Shown piece by piece: positions 1 to 8,798 of a stretch of 64,000 nucleotides of DNA (position 1 is the first letter of the stretch; each line of letters begins with the position of its first letter). This DNA is from Sporosarcina oncorhynchi. GTDB taxonomy: Bacteria > Bacillota > Bacilli > Bacillales_A > Planococcaceae. The stretch lies in the NCBI RefSeq assembly GCF_033304615.1, contig NZ_CP129118.1:3096001-3160000 (forward strand), in the 5' to 3' direction. Below the pieces are notes generated by a model. It ran no database searches. It was given only the letters and a program-made list of their open reading frames with translations, and was not told where the DNA came from. The translations under genes were made by a program, and so were the position numbers.

Positions 1-785
1 GGCACCATCAACGTCTCTGCCCCTACGATTACTTCTATAGGATAATAAATCGTTTTGAGATTTCCTGTTAGAATTGGTGGCAACATGGATAATGTAGTTG
101 CGATAAAAATATAGACGAGCAAATACATATAAATAGACACTAGGTACCCATAATAGACAGCGGGATTCGATAGCGAATTCACTTTAAAGAAGTCGAATGT
201 GCCATTTTCCTCATCAGCTCTATATTTGTAGCTAAATATAAGGAAAAAGAGAAATGCGGTTATAGGATTGAATAAGAATTGAAATAGTTGCTTGGAAAAC
301 AATGCGGTTTTATAGGGATTTTTTTGTTCAGTGAAAGAAAGTTGATGTTTGAATAGTGCCTCGGCTTTTTTTCGTTCGATTTCTAAAATATCGTAGTTGT
401 AGTATTCAATAATATTATACTTTTTATAGTCTTTGTACTCGTCGATGTACGCAAGAAGATTACCAGCAATGTTTAAATTATCTTCCGCTATATTTTGTGA
501 AATTAACTTCAGATACTCTTCCTGTAAAAGCAAGCTATCTAAAGCATTTTGCTGATCCTCGGGAAGCCCAACTTGTCTCTTTTTATTTAAAATTTTCCCT
601 ATTAAATCATTGATCGTAGCTACCCTGTCATCAATACTCTCTTGTAATTCCTCCTGCGTGGTGTCGGGTCGAGTAGCATTAATGAGTAGCAGCATCGAGA
701 CTAAGACAGCTATAGCAACCGGAATAAAAATCATGTATTTACTTTTGACAATCCCTTTACTAACAAAGCCGATAACTTTATTCAC
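1..785 (-). CDS. ABC-2 type transporter permease, C-terminus cut by window edge
   Basis: Minus-strand reading frame open from a GTG at 783-785 to the window edge, so only the N-terminal ~260 residues are visible. The protein begins VNKVIGFVSKGIVKSK, has one hydrophobic segment at about residues 19-38 (FIPVAIAVLVSMLLLLI), then a long polar, charged, probably extracytoplasmic region with coiled-coil character (about 40-165). Two further hydrophobic segments follow (FLFFLIFSY and YLVSIYLLVYIFIA). This layout is that of ABC-2 permeases with a large first outer loop, which export peptides, lipids or drugs together with a separate ATPase; substrate unknown. A purine-rich GGGGGCGGA lies just upstream of the GTG. 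No ATPase gene is visible on the upstream side, so it would have to lie beyond coordinate 1. Family is inferred from topology and from an ADEENGTFDFF stretch typical of such permeases. Confidence 0.7.
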   Translation of the reverse strand, partial: MNKVIGFVSKGIVKSKYMIFIPVAIAVLVSMLLLINATRPDTTQEELQESIDDRVATINDLIGKILNKKRQVGLPEDQQNALDSLLLQEEYLKLISQNIAEDNLNIAGNLLAYIDEYKDYKKYNIIEYYNYDILEIERKKAEALFKHQLSFTEQKNPYKTALFSKQLFQFLFNPITAFLFFLIFSYKYRADEENGTFDFFKVNSLSNPAVYYGYLVSIYMYLLVYIFIATTLSMLPPILTGNLKTIYYPIEVIVGAETLMV

Positions 786-1036
786 TCATTCCGCCCCCAT
801 AACGAACTTATGTATATGCCATATGCAATTTCAGGCATTTTGAATAGCGTATAGTTAAATTCAAGCGGCACCATATATTGATTAGTAAAGTCCGTAAAGA
901 ATTAATAAATTTCAGGTTGTCGTTCAATATTTTTTCAGTTCAATTATTCCATTAATTACGTATATAGTCCAGACTAATTTTTCCACAAATCAGGTGAATT
1001 CAAGAACATCTGAAGTAAAGCAACTAAAATAATTCT

Positions 1037-1828
1037 TTACTCTTTCAAATTATAGGGCGATACACACTTCCCAATCCGCTGCACTTCAATTCCTTCACTC
1101 CGCAAAGCTACAGGTATCACTTTCGCAAATTCCAGCGCTGTCTTACCATCCCCATGAATACAGATTGTGTCCGCTTTGATCGCGACAACCGTCCCATCTG
1201 TCGCGGTGACGTTCCCTTCCTTCACCATTCTAACGATTTGATGGATCGCAGCTTCATGATTGGTTATCAATGCATTCGGCTCTCTGCGTGGTGTCAATGT
1301 TCCATCGGATTGGTACGTTCGATCCGCAAACACTTCATTCGCAACTTTTAACCCCATACGTTCTCCCGCTTTCACAAGTTCACTGCCCGCGAGACCGAAG
1401 AGCATCAATTCCGGGTTGACTTTGTACACGGCTTCCGCAATCGATTCAGCGAGTTCCCTACTTTTCGCCGCCATATTATAGAGCGCACCATGGGGCTTCA
1501 CATGTTGCAATCGTCCACCTTCTGCCCGGACAAAAGCTGATAATGCACCAATTTGGTACATAACGAGATCAAATGTCTCCTCAGTAGATATCGCCATTTC
1601 ACGACGTCCGAATCCGCTTAAGTCTTGCAGTCCTGGGTGTGCACCGATCGCGACATTTTTTTCGAGAGCCATGCGAACGGTCTTTCGCATTGTTGTCGGA
1701 TCTCCTGCATGGAAACCGCATGCGATATTTGCGGACGTAATTGTCTTCAGTATTTCTTCATCATTCCCTATTGTGTATGCCCCAAAGCTCTCGCCCATAT
1801 CGCAATTCAAATCTACTTTGTATGTCAT
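1037..1828 (-). CDS. pxpA: 5-oxoprolinase subunit PxpA (LamB/YcsF family)
   Basis: 263 aa, full length for the LamB/YcsF family. It starts with the diagnostic [12 protein letters not shown], followed by [28 protein letters not shown] and [10 protein letters not shown], all conserved family blocks. PxpA acts with PxpB and PxpC in the cytoplasm to hydrolyse 5-oxo-L-proline (pyroglutamate) to L-glutamate with ATP, removing a damage product of glutamine and glutathione. It is the last gene of a three-gene minus-strand operon, 11 bp after pxpC. Identification is strong because all three subunits are adjacent. Confidence 0.96.
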   Translation of the reverse strand: MTYKVDLNCDMGESFGAYTIGNDEEILKTITSANIACGFHAGDPTTMRKTVRMALEKNVAIGAHPGLQDLSGFGRREMAISTEETFDLVMYQIGALSAFVRAEGGRLQHVKPHGALYNMAAKSRELAESIAEAVYKVNPELMLFGLAGSELVKAGERMGLKVANEVFADRTYQSDGTLTPRREPNALITNHEAAIHQIVRMVKEGNVTATDGTVVAIKADTICIHGDGKTALEFAKVIPVALRSEGIEVQRIGKCVSPYNLKE

Positions 1829-1839
1829 TGCGCTCAGTC

Positions 1840-2835
1840 CTATCTGAATTTAGTTAAAATCGCCGCTCGCAGTTCCTTCAAATTCTTTTCTTGTATGGCC
1901 ATCAGTTTTTGCGACTCCGTAATTGTTACTTCATTGAACGTCAGTTGGTCGCCGGCTTTTGCTTGCGCCAGCTTCGTAAAGTTAATAGAAGAGATTTGTC
2001 CGATTTTCGGATATCCGCCTGTCGTCTGCCGATCTGCAGCGAGAATTATTGGATTCCCATCTGCCGGCACTTGAATGGAACCATATGTAACTGCTTCTGA
2101 AATCATTTCAGTTTGTTTCTTTAACGTTAATGAAGGTCCATTGATGCGATAGCCCATTCTGTCCGATAAGGAGCTGACGGTGAATGATTTATTCCAAAAA
2201 TCATTTTGGCTCTGTTCGTCAAACAAATCATATTGTCTTCCCCGCATGACACGGATGACATATCGATTCGATAGATTTGGCAATAACGTGGTTGCAATTT
2301 GCCAGTCTGGCGCACGAAATGAAGCCTCCTGCGTTTTTAGCCGTTGTTTGATACTAGCAGGGATGCCTGTTGAATTAGCAATCGGCAGGACATCTCCTTT
2401 TCGTAATGCCCTTCCTTCCAAACCGCCAATCTTTGCTTTCACATACGTAGATCGGCTATTCATAACGACAGGCACATCAATTCCTCCTGCTATCGCTAAA
2501 TACGCTCTACTTCCTGCAACAGCTGCTCCGAATGCAAGTTCACTTCCTTTGCGAATGAAAACCGGTTTCCACGCCGGGACAGGAACGCCTGCAATTTTCG
2601 GTTGTAAATTCCCGCCACATATCGAAATGACAGCGTCTTGCTCGAATAATAGACGAGGCCCAACGAGCGACATTTCGACTGTGGCTTCCTGCCCTTCATT
2701 GCCAACTAGAAAATTTGCTACCCGGTGAGAGAACGGATCCATGGCGCCACCTACAACGACACCGAATTTCTGATAACCTGTTCTGCCTGCATCTTGAATC
2801 GTATCTTGAAGGCCAGGCTTCATGACTGTAATCAC
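1840..2835 (-). CDS. pxpC: 5-oxoprolinase subunit PxpC (KipA, biotin-dependent carboxyltransferase-like)
   Basis: 331 aa. The N-terminus [26 protein letters not shown] and the internal [13 protein letters not shown] block are hallmarks of the KipA/carboxyltransferase-C/D family, as are [11 protein letters not shown] and [18 protein letters not shown] near the C-terminus. PxpC is the larger partner of PxpB; in Bacillus subtilis the homologues were named KipA/KipI after effects on sporulation kinase A, but the enzymatic role is 5-oxoprolinase. The start overlaps the pxpB stop by 4 bp (ATGA), indicating translational coupling. Confidence 0.95.
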   Translation of the reverse strand: MITVMKPGLQDTIQDAGRTGYQKFGVVVGGAMDPFSHRVANFLVGNEGQEATVEMSLVGPRLLFEQDAVISICGGNLQPKIAGVPVPAWKPVFIRKGSELAFGAAVAGSRAYLAIAGGIDVPVVMNSRSTYVKAKIGGLEGRALRKGDVLPIANSTGIPASIKQRLKTQEASFRAPDWQIATTLLPNLSNRYVIRVMRGRQYDLFDEQSQNDFWNKSFTVSSLSDRMGYRINGPSLTLKKQTEMISEAVTYGSIQVPADGNPIILAADRQTTGGYPKIGQISSINFTKLAQAKAGDQLTFNEVTITESQKLMAIQEKNLKELRAAILTKFR

Positions 2836-3530
2836 TCCACCCCACCTCTCATCTCTTTGTATTGCTCAAGCGTGATTTCGTAAAATCGGATTCGATCCCC
2901 TGCGGTCAATAAACTTGGCGGATCTGTATTCGGTAGGAACAATTCAAGCGGCGTCCTGCCAATGAGTTGCCAGCCTCCCGGTGATTCAATCGGATAGACC
3001 CCTGTCTGCAAGCCTGCAATTCCAACTGTTCGAGAAGGAATTTGTAGCCGAGGCGTTTCTCTTCTAGGCGCTGCAATCTTCTCGGACATTCCACCAATGA
3101 ACGGAAAGCCTGGTGCGAAGCCTATCATATGTACGGTATACTCGCCGGAAGTATGGATGCAAATGACTTCTTCACGCGTCAATCCATTATGTGCAGCGAC
3201 GAAATCGATGTCAGAACCATGATCATCTCCATACAACACAGGAATTTTTACGACTCTTTGCTCACGAACGGAAACCTCATTCATGTTCTCGAGCAATTCC
3301 CGAATGCACGTACAAACAAAGTCATATGGATTCTTTTCATTAAACCCTTTAACGGAATAGACAACGGTAACGGTCGTATAAGCAGGAATGTACTCAATCA
3401 GCCACGCCGGCTTCAACTCTTCTAATCGCGCAATAATCCTATTCACTATTTTCTCAGCAGCAGGACTGATTTCCGTTCCCACCTCAATTAGTACAGCTTG
3501 GTCACCAACTGGAAACAAGTTGTATCTCAT
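2832..3530 (-). CDS. pxpB: 5-oxoprolinase subunit PxpB (KipI family)
   Basis: 232 aa, normal length for the family. It carries the KipI-type N-terminus (FPVGDQAVLIEVG), the central VVKIPVLYGDDHGSDI, IGFAPGFPFIGGM and the C-terminal ESPGGWQLIGRTPLELF block. It is the first gene of the pxpBCA operon; the following pxpC start overlaps its stop. About 230 bp of non-coding DNA separates it from the divergent dacB gene, where the operon promoter should lie. I could not place a convincing -35/-10 pair for it there. Confidence 0.95.
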   Translation of the reverse strand: MRYNLFPVGDQAVLIEVGTEISPAAEKIVNRIIARLEELKPAWLIEYIPAYTTVTVVYSVKGFNEKNPYDFVCTCIRELLENMNEVSVREQRVVKIPVLYGDDHGSDIDFVAAHNGLTREEVICIHTSGEYTVHMIGFAPGFPFIGGMSEKIAAPRRETPRLQIPSRTVGIAGLQTGVYPIESPGGWQLIGRTPLELFLPNTDPPSLLTAGDRIRFYEITLEQYKEMRGGVE

Positions 3531-3772
3531 GCCGCTACCACTTCCCTACCGTAAAATTCTTTATCAATTAATGAATATTCTACATTATTCTACAAGTTCC
3601 TCAAACTATTGTTTTACATTTTCGAGCATTCCATTGCATAAACTACTAAGGAATATCTATATACTTCAATAGTCAAAACGTTTCAATTAAGAATTTTCTG
3701 CATTTACGTCTACTTAAACGTAATGTGATGAAGTACAATCAATCTAAATGATGAAAGGGTGTGCGCTATTTT

Positions 3773-5299
3773 ATGAAGCAGCAACATGTACTCAAAAGAG
3801 CTTTCTTAGCAACATCGATTGCTTTGATTGCATTATTTCCTGTGGCACACGAAAGTACAATCACACCAGTTATAGCCGCGGCCGGAAACACACCTCCCGT
3901 AACGTCCATTGAATCGACATCATTAGAGAAAAAACTACAAGCCATTTTAAACGATCCAAAGTTACAAGGAGGCATTACAGGCGTTAGTGTGAGAAAAGCG
4001 GCAACGGGGGAATCGATTTATTCGCATTTCGGCGATATCCGATTACGTCCCGCTTCTAATATGAAATTGCTGACCGGGACGACTGCAATGGATGTATTAG
4101 GGCCAGACTATCAGTTTTCCACTGAAGTTCTGACGGATGGGCAAGTCAAAGGGAAAATGCTTCATGGTAATTTATTCATAAAAGGAAAAGGCGATCCGAC
4201 TTTAGTTAAAGAAGATTTGGATCAGTTCGCCCATACGTTAAAAGAGAAAGGCATTCAAAAAATCAACGGTCATTTAATAGCGGATGACAGTTGGTATGAC
4301 AATGTCCGGTACTCCCAAGACTTGAATTGGTCAGATGAACATAATTATGTCGGTGCCCAAGTATCCGCCCTGACACTTTCGCCAAACGATGACTACGACG
4401 CTGGGACAGTTATTGTTGAAGTGAACGCAGGCAACAAGGCAGGAGATCTTCCGAAAGTGTCTGTCACACCTTCGACCGACTACGTCGAAATTGTCAACCG
4501 CGCTACAACTGTTTCAAAAGGTTCAACAAAAAGCATTTCGATTGAACGCGAGCACGGAACGAATCGAATTGTCATAGAAGGGAAAATGCCTCTTGAAGCA
4601 ACAAGTTCTCGTTCATGGGCTGCAGTCTGGGAACCAACAGAGCTCGTTCTCGATGTCTTTAAAAAGGCATTGGAAGCACAAGGCATCCAGTTCGTCGGTA
4701 ATCATGCTGCAAAAACAGGCATCACACCCAAAAACGCAACAGTTCTAACAACAAAAAAATCTATGCCACTTAGAGATCTTTTCATTCCATTCATGAAGCT
4801 TAGCAATAATGGGCATGCAGAGACACTTGTAAAAGAGATAGGAAAAGTTGAAAAAGGCGAAGGTAGTTGGGATGCCGGTCTTGAAGTGATGAAGACGAAA
4901 CTGAAGGAATTCGGCGTAAACACAGATACGGTTGTCCTTCGCGACGGTTCGGGCATGTCGCACAAAAATCTCGTGTCAGCCGATGAATTCACGAAGCTGT
5001 TGTATAACGTACAAGACAAAAGTTGGTTCCCCACTTTTGAAGCATCGCTGCCAATTGCAGGTGAACCTGATCGGATGGTCGGTGGTACGCTCCGTAACCG
5101 AATGGATCAAGGCCTAACAATCGGAAACGTCAAAGCGAAAACCGGCTCCATCACAGGCGTCTCCACCCTCTCAGGTTATGTAACAGCGAAAGACGGGACG
5201 GAATTGGTCTTCTCTGTATTGATCAATAACTACGTCACTGGACCCGTTACACCGATTGAAGATGCAATTGCGACCGTTCTTGCAGAGCATGAATTTTAA
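3773..5299 (+). CDS. dacB: D-alanyl-D-alanine carboxypeptidase/endopeptidase, PBP4 type (peptidase S13)
   Basis: 508 aa. A signal peptide (MKQQHVLKRAFLATSIALIALF) is followed by the S13 fold. The three penicillin-binding motifs are present: SNMK (SxxK, about residue 97), SNN (SxN, about 342) and KTGS (KTG, about 455). Such low-molecular-mass penicillin-binding proteins trim the terminal D-Ala from, or cut cross-links in, peptidoglycan on the outer face of the membrane. A GTG at 3761 would lengthen the frame by four residues, but it touches the Shine-Dalgarno stretch GAAAGGG (3753-3759). ATG 3773, about 13 bp downstream, is preferred and gives a clean signal peptide. The gene is monocistronic and ends in a strong terminator. 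Confidence 0.92.
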   Translation: MKQQHVLKRAFLATSIALIALFPVAHESTITPVIAAAGNTPPVTSIESTSLEKKLQAILNDPKLQGGITGVSVRKAATGESIYSHFGDIRLRPASNMKLLTGTTAMDVLGPDYQFSTEVLTDGQVKGKMLHGNLFIKGKGDPTLVKEDLDQFAHTLKEKGIQKINGHLIADDSWYDNVRYSQDLNWSDEHNYVGAQVSALTLSPNDDYDAGTVIVEVNAGNKAGDLPKVSVTPSTDYVEIVNRATTVSKGSTKSISIEREHGTNRIVIEGKMPLEATSSRSWAAVWEPTELVLDVFKKALEAQGIQFVGNHAAKTGITPKNATVLTTKKSMPLRDLFIPFMKLSNNGHAETLVKEIGKVEKGEGSWDAGLEVMKTKLKEFGVNTDTVVLRDGSGMSHKNLVSADEFTKLLYNVQDKSWFPTFEASLPIAGEPDRMVGGTLRNRMDQGLTIGNVKAKTGSITGVSTLSGYVTAKDGTELVFSVLINNYVTGPVTPIEDAIATVLAEHEF

Positions 5300-5314
5300 T
5301 AAACATCTAGCATG

Positions 5315-5351
5315 AAGGCATCCAACAGATACAATGGATGCCTTTATTTTT
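5315..5351 (+). terminator. Rho-independent terminator of dacB
   Basis: Nine-bp perfect stem AAGGCATCC / GGATGCCTT with a 12-nt loop, followed by TATTTTT, 16 bp after the dacB stop. Confidence 0.85.
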
Positions 5352-5424
5352 GTAAATAAAGGATTCACTTCTGACAATAGCGAATTATACGTTAGCAATC
5401 AATTTCAGGAAGGTAGTGAAGACA

Positions 5425-6321
5425 GTGGATAATACATTTACAGAACAATTCAAAAAAGCAATCACATTTCTCACATCAAAGTCGCGACCGTTGGAAGCGG
5501 CACTTTATAAATTTGAATTCGAGGATGGCAGTCGCGATCAAGTACTACATGAGCTAAAGGTATATCAAAATGAAGACGGTGGATTTGGAAATGGATTGGA
5601 AGCAGATTTCCGTTGCGAAGCCTCTTCAGCACTCGCAACGACTATTGGATTACAGCATCTGATTCGTGTTGGTGCAGATGAATCGGATCCAATGGTACAA
5701 AAAGCGATTCAGTACGCATTACATACATTTGATAATGACAAAATGGGCTGGGAGATTGTCCCGAAGGAAGTGGAATCAGCACCACGCGCCATCTGGTGGA
5801 ATTATGGAGGGGATTGGCCTTGGGGAAATCCAAGCGCAGAAATGACTGGATTGCTTCATCATTATAAAGGGCTAGTGCCTACTGATTTCCTTAGTAAATT
5901 GACAGCTCACGCAGTTACATATATTCACCAACTTGAAACGAATGACCATCATGAATTGCAATGCTTGGTCAAATTAATGAAGGAATTACCTGCTGAGGAC
6001 AAAGGGAAAGTTTCCGATAAAGTACGCGAAATTGCTCGGAACAGTGTGACGACAGATCCGGAAAAATGGCATGGTTATTGTCTGCTTCCCCTCCAAGTCG
6101 CATCATCACCAGATTCATTTTTATATGCAGATTTCAAAGATATCATCCCTGCAAACCTCCAGCATCTGCTAGACACTCAAGCTGAAGATGGCAGTTGGAA
6201 ACCGACATGGGCATGGGGACAATTTGAAGAAGAATGGGAAGCTGCAAAGCAGGAATGGAGCGGCGTGTTGACTCTCGAAAATGTAAGGGTGCTTCATGCC
6301 TATCATAAAGGAGCGTTATAA
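5425..6321 (+). CDS. Prenyltransferase/squalene-cyclase-like alpha/alpha-toroid protein, function unknown
   Basis: 298 aa. It has repeats of the type found in terpene-cyclase/prenyltransferase alpha-alpha barrels: YQNEDGGFGNGLEADF, WWNYGGDWPWGNPSAEMTG and a terminal QAEDGSWKPTWAWG (QW-like motifs). The fold is a toroid of paired helices; no catalytic DxDD is visible, so enzymatic activity cannot be claimed. Two in-frame GTG codons exist, at 5416 and 5425. The Shine-Dalgarno AGGAAGG (5407-5413) sits only 2 bp from the first, so the second (VDNTFTEQ) is the more plausible start. The DinB gene follows 6 bp downstream and is probably co-transcribed. Confidence 0.7.
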   Translation: MDNTFTEQFKKAITFLTSKSRPLEAALYKFEFEDGSRDQVLHELKVYQNEDGGFGNGLEADFRCEASSALATTIGLQHLIRVGADESDPMVQKAIQYALHTFDNDKMGWEIVPKEVESAPRAIWWNYGGDWPWGNPSAEMTGLLHHYKGLVPTDFLSKLTAHAVTYIHQLETNDHHELQCLVKLMKELPAEDKGKVSDKVREIARNSVTTDPEKWHGYCLLPLQVASSPDSFLYADFKDIIPANLQHLLDTQAEDGSWKPTWAWGQFEEEWEAAKQEWSGVLTLENVRVLHAYHKGAL

Positions 6322-6327
6322 CAAATC

Positions 6328-6798
6328 ATGAATTCATATATGCATGCAGCATTTAATCAGATAGAAGTGTTAATACAATCAGTAACTGAACTACTGGAAA
6401 AACTGGAACCTACTGATTTAGCGATCCAGCCTACAGAAAACAAATTTTCGGTTCGTCAGTTACTTGCCCATATGTCATTGATTTGCAAGGCAGATTTACT
6501 AATTTCAGATGAAACTTCCGAGGAGGAGATGAAAACCTTTTATTCCTCTATCTCCATTAGTACTACCGAAGAAATGAAAGAAGCTTTACTGTCCAATTTT
6601 TCGATTTTGAAAAAACGCTATCTCAATTACTCCGAGGAAGAGCTACTGCAAACGACAACATCTTACTGGGGAGTATCCTATACACGATTTGAGTGGCTAC
6701 TAGAAATCTCTTCTCACCTCTATCACCACAGAGGACAGTTACACGCCATGCTTGTTCATTGTTCAGGAAAAGATCCGCAGGTATCATTATTTGAATAA
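6328..6798 (+). CDS. DinB-family (DinB/YfiT-like) protein
   Basis: 156 aa four-helix-bundle protein with the DinB signature spacing of histidines: FSVRQLLAHMSLI near residue 45 and LEISSHLYHHRGQLHAML near residue 133. These would form the usual three-histidine metal site. Members include bacillithiol-dependent transferases and many uncharacterised damage-inducible proteins, so substrate and thiol cofactor are unknown. It follows the toroid gene by 6 bp. The purine stretch AAAGGAG is about 14 bp from the ATG, longer than usual, so translation may depend on coupling to the upstream gene. Confidence 0.85.
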   Translation: MNSYMHAAFNQIEVLIQSVTELLEKLEPTDLAIQPTENKFSVRQLLAHMSLICKADLLISDETSEEEMKTFYSSISISTTEEMKEALLSNFSILKKRYLNYSEEELLQTTTSYWGVSYTRFEWLLEISSHLYHHRGQLHAMLVHCSGKDPQVSLFE

Positions 6799-6861
6799 AT
6801 GAAAAGCAAGATTCTACATTACGCAAATTGAAAATTTTTATAGTCATAAAGGAGACCTGAA

Positions 6862-7140
6862 ATGGAAATTAACTTGATAAATTTGCTGTTTTTAATTGCT
6901 GTTCTATGTATACTCGTTACTGTTTTGAAAATTAATCGTCATGTTAAAGGGATTAAATATACCCTAGACCAGTTGTCTAAACATAACGATGTTCCAGAAA
7001 ACCAGATAAATGATGAATTACGACAATTAATTGTCATGGGTGAAAAGATTAAAGCAGAAAAAATAGCACGAAAAACATTGGGGCTTTCATTGTTGGAAGG
7101 TAAGCAGTATGTTGATAATTTGAAGGTGAACAAAAATTAA
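6862..7140 (+). CDS. Small membrane protein with ribosomal L7/L12 C-terminal-like domain
   Basis: 92 aa. One N-terminal transmembrane helix (LINLLFLIAVLCILVTVL, residues 5-22) is followed by a short coiled linker and a C-terminal segment (KIKAEKIARKTLGLSLLEGKQYVDNL). That segment matches the helix-turn-helix of the L7/L12 C-terminal domain, where KA.K.yR..tGlgLkeAKdyVd is typical. Such membrane-anchored L7/L12-like proteins are common and uncharacterised in Bacillales; it is not a true ribosomal stalk protein. Start chosen by AAAGGAGACC 6-9 bp upstream of the ATG. Confidence 0.75.
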   Translation: MEINLINLLFLIAVLCILVTVLKINRHVKGIKYTLDQLSKHNDVPENQINDELRQLIVMGEKIKAEKIARKTLGLSLLEGKQYVDNLKVNKN

Positions 7141-7176
7141 GGGCATTTGGGATATTCTTCACCGCATGAGTCGAAT

Positions 7177-7229
7177 AAAAAAGCACCCACAAAACACTGA
7201 ATTCCACATTCAATGTTGTGCAGGTGCTC
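7177..7229 (-). terminator. Terminator of the 7255-7644 lipoprotein gene
   Basis: Long near-perfect stem (AGCACC and CAC outside, AACACTGAAT against ATTCAATGTT inside), followed on the minus strand by TTTTTT. Confidence 0.75.
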
Positions 7230-7254
7230 TTCAAATTTACAAAATACGTTGACC

Positions 7255-7644
7255 TCATAGCTCTAGCTCATCGCTCATCTCAAACACGTCAAAAATATTC
7301 GGGCCGATAATAAGTGACATGATCTTGCCCTTTTTTTCAAAGTAATGGACATTCCCTACGCGTTTGTCTTCAAGTTCCGTCCATCCCCATCTTTGGATCT
7401 CTTCTAAATAATCTTCAGGCGGGGTACCTTCTTCATCCCCTATGCCTTTCAATTTGTATTTAGCCGACTTCGCAATGACTGTGGTACAATCCTCTGCCTT
7501 CACTTCATACGCATTTTTCGGAACCGGGAATCCTTCATTGATAACGGCCATACGGTAGCCGTCCTGTTCTGTATATTCATAGACACAACCACTCATAACG
7601 GCAGCTGCAACAACTAGTAGTACTGGCAACAATACACGCTTCAC
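7255..7644 (-). CDS. Putative small lipoprotein
   Basis: 129 aa with a type II signal peptide: VKRVLLPVLLVVAAAVMSGC, where MSGC is the lipobox and Cys20 the lipidation site. The mature part (VYEYTEQDGYRMAVINEGFPVPKNAYEV) is small, acidic and without a family I can name; it should be anchored on the outer face of the membrane. GTG start supported by GAGGAGG about 9 bp upstream. Monocistronic: its own terminator lies downstream and the next gene upstream is ~130 bp away. Confidence 0.8.
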   Translation of the reverse strand: MKRVLLPVLLVVAAAVMSGCVYEYTEQDGYRMAVINEGFPVPKNAYEVKAEDCTTVIAKSAKYKLKGIGDEEGTPPEDYLEEIQRWGWTELEDKRVGNVHYFEKKGKIMSLIIGPNIFDVFEMSDELEL

Positions 7645-7776
7645 GTCGATAACCTCCTCACGGAAACTTCACAATCTATTACTCTCAGAGTAATAGGAAA
7701 ATTGCCGTTTGTCATCCGACGTATTTGTGAACTTTTTCAGTACCATTAAAAAGATCCTTCGATTCGTAGTACTGAC

Positions 7777-8694
7777 CTATTTCCACTGTTCATACACCCA
7801 CGCCGCATTGTATCTATATAGCTTTGACGGTCTGTAGGCACCTGTTTTGATTTCTTTTCCCGTATCGACTACCATATTCTCCACATGCCGGCGGAACTGG
7901 ACTTTGTTCAGCTCCTTATCCAAAATTACTTCATATATTTGTTGCAAATCTGGCAATGTAAACTCTTCACCCGCCAGATTGAATGCGATATTCGTGTAGT
8001 TCACTTTTCCACGCAACCGCTCGAGTGAATACAGGATAATTTCCGTATGGTCGAAGGCAATCCCGTTCCGTTCAATAATTGTCACGGCCGTTCTCGTGTT
8101 CGCTCCTTCTGTAACGGTAATTTTCTCAATTGTCCCCGATACTATCACTTCTCCGGAAACCAGTTTCAGTTCAATTTTTTCCGTCCTGGTCACCGTCCCA
8201 TCTACCCGTTCATCCCGGGACTCCGTTACACGATCCTTCACCGTAAACCATCTGACATCTTCCGCATCGTCACCTGCCTGAAGTGGTGGCAACTTCTCTT
8301 GGTCGACCAACGCCAGATAACTGACACTCACAATTCTCATCCGTGGGTCACGGTCTACCGCACTCCACGTATAAAGCTGCTCTGCATAAACGCCATCCAC
8401 TCCTGTCTCCTCTTTCAGCTCACGTTGCACTGCCGTTTCTACGTCCTCGTCAATTCCCATGAATCCGCCCGCAAGTGCCCAGTCTCCCTTATACGGATGC
8501 CCCCCTCGCCGGATGAGCAACACTTGCAGTTCTTTATCTGCTTTCTTCCGATTATCCGTCACCTTCTTTGTCGCAACGGTGAAGATCGCCATATCTGTTG
8601 CAATTGATGGTTTTTCATACTTGTCCTTTTCCGTCTTTTTATATTGATCAATAAACTCCGTCTCACTAAGTTTTTGTAAATCTTTTTCTTCCAT
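7777..8694 (-). CDS. NUDIX hydrolase / NrtR-type transcriptional regulator of NAD metabolism
   Basis: 305 aa. The N-terminal half is a NUDIX domain with an intact box (GFMGIDEDVETAV, then RELKEETGV, about residues 77-99). The C-terminal half (YTNIAFNLAGEEFTLPDLQQIYEVILDKELNKVQFRRHVENM) matches the winged-helix DNA-binding domain of NrtR, a repressor of NAD biosynthesis and salvage genes that responds to ADP-ribose. The neighbours are nadR and pnuC, exactly what an NrtR protein would control. The catalytic box is complete, so it may also hydrolyse a nucleotide sugar. AAAGGAG lies about 10 bp before the ATG. A palindrome overlaps its own promoter, consistent with autoregulation. Confidence 0.85.
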   Translation of the reverse strand: MEEKDLQKLSETEFIDQYKKTEKDKYEKPSIATDMAIFTVATKKVTDNRKKADKELQVLLIRRGGHPYKGDWALAGGFMGIDEDVETAVQRELKEETGVDGVYAEQLYTWSAVDRDPRMRIVSVSYLALVDQEKLPPLQAGDDAEDVRWFTVKDRVTESRDERVDGTVTRTEKIELKLVSGEVIVSGTIEKITVTEGANTRTAVTIIERNGIAFDHTEIILYSLERLRGKVNYTNIAFNLAGEEFTLPDLQQIYEVILDKELNKVQFRRHVENMVVDTGKEIKTGAYRPSKLYRYNAAWVYEQWK

Positions 8695-8722
8695 AGCTCT
8701 TTGCTCCTTTCAATCGTTTCAC

Positions 8723-8759
8723 TTAGTTGCATACTAATACTATCCACGCTCTATTGCAA
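8723..8759 (-). promoter_or_regulatory. Promoter and operator-like palindrome of the NrtR-type gene
   Basis: On the minus strand: -35 TTGCAA (8754-8759), 17-bp spacer, -10 TAGTAT (8731-8736). A perfect inverted repeat TTAGT-N5-ACTAA (8723-8737) overlaps the -10 element, as expected for a repressor site. It contains ACTTAG, as does the palindrome in front of pnuC. Confidence 0.6.
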
Positions 8760-8765
8760 CCAACT

Positions 8766-8795
8766 AAAAAAGAAGGGCTGCTCGGAACCCTTCTT
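8766..8795 (-). terminator. Terminator of nadR
   Basis: Stem AAGAAGGG / CCCTTCTT with a 10-nt loop, followed on the minus strand by a T-run, directly after the nadR stop. Confidence 0.8.
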
Positions 8796-8798
8796 CTC

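Noticed and set aside
610..843. Plus-strand 77-codon ORF
   Set aside because: Antisense to the N-terminus of the ABC-2 permease, with no ribosome binding site or family similarity.
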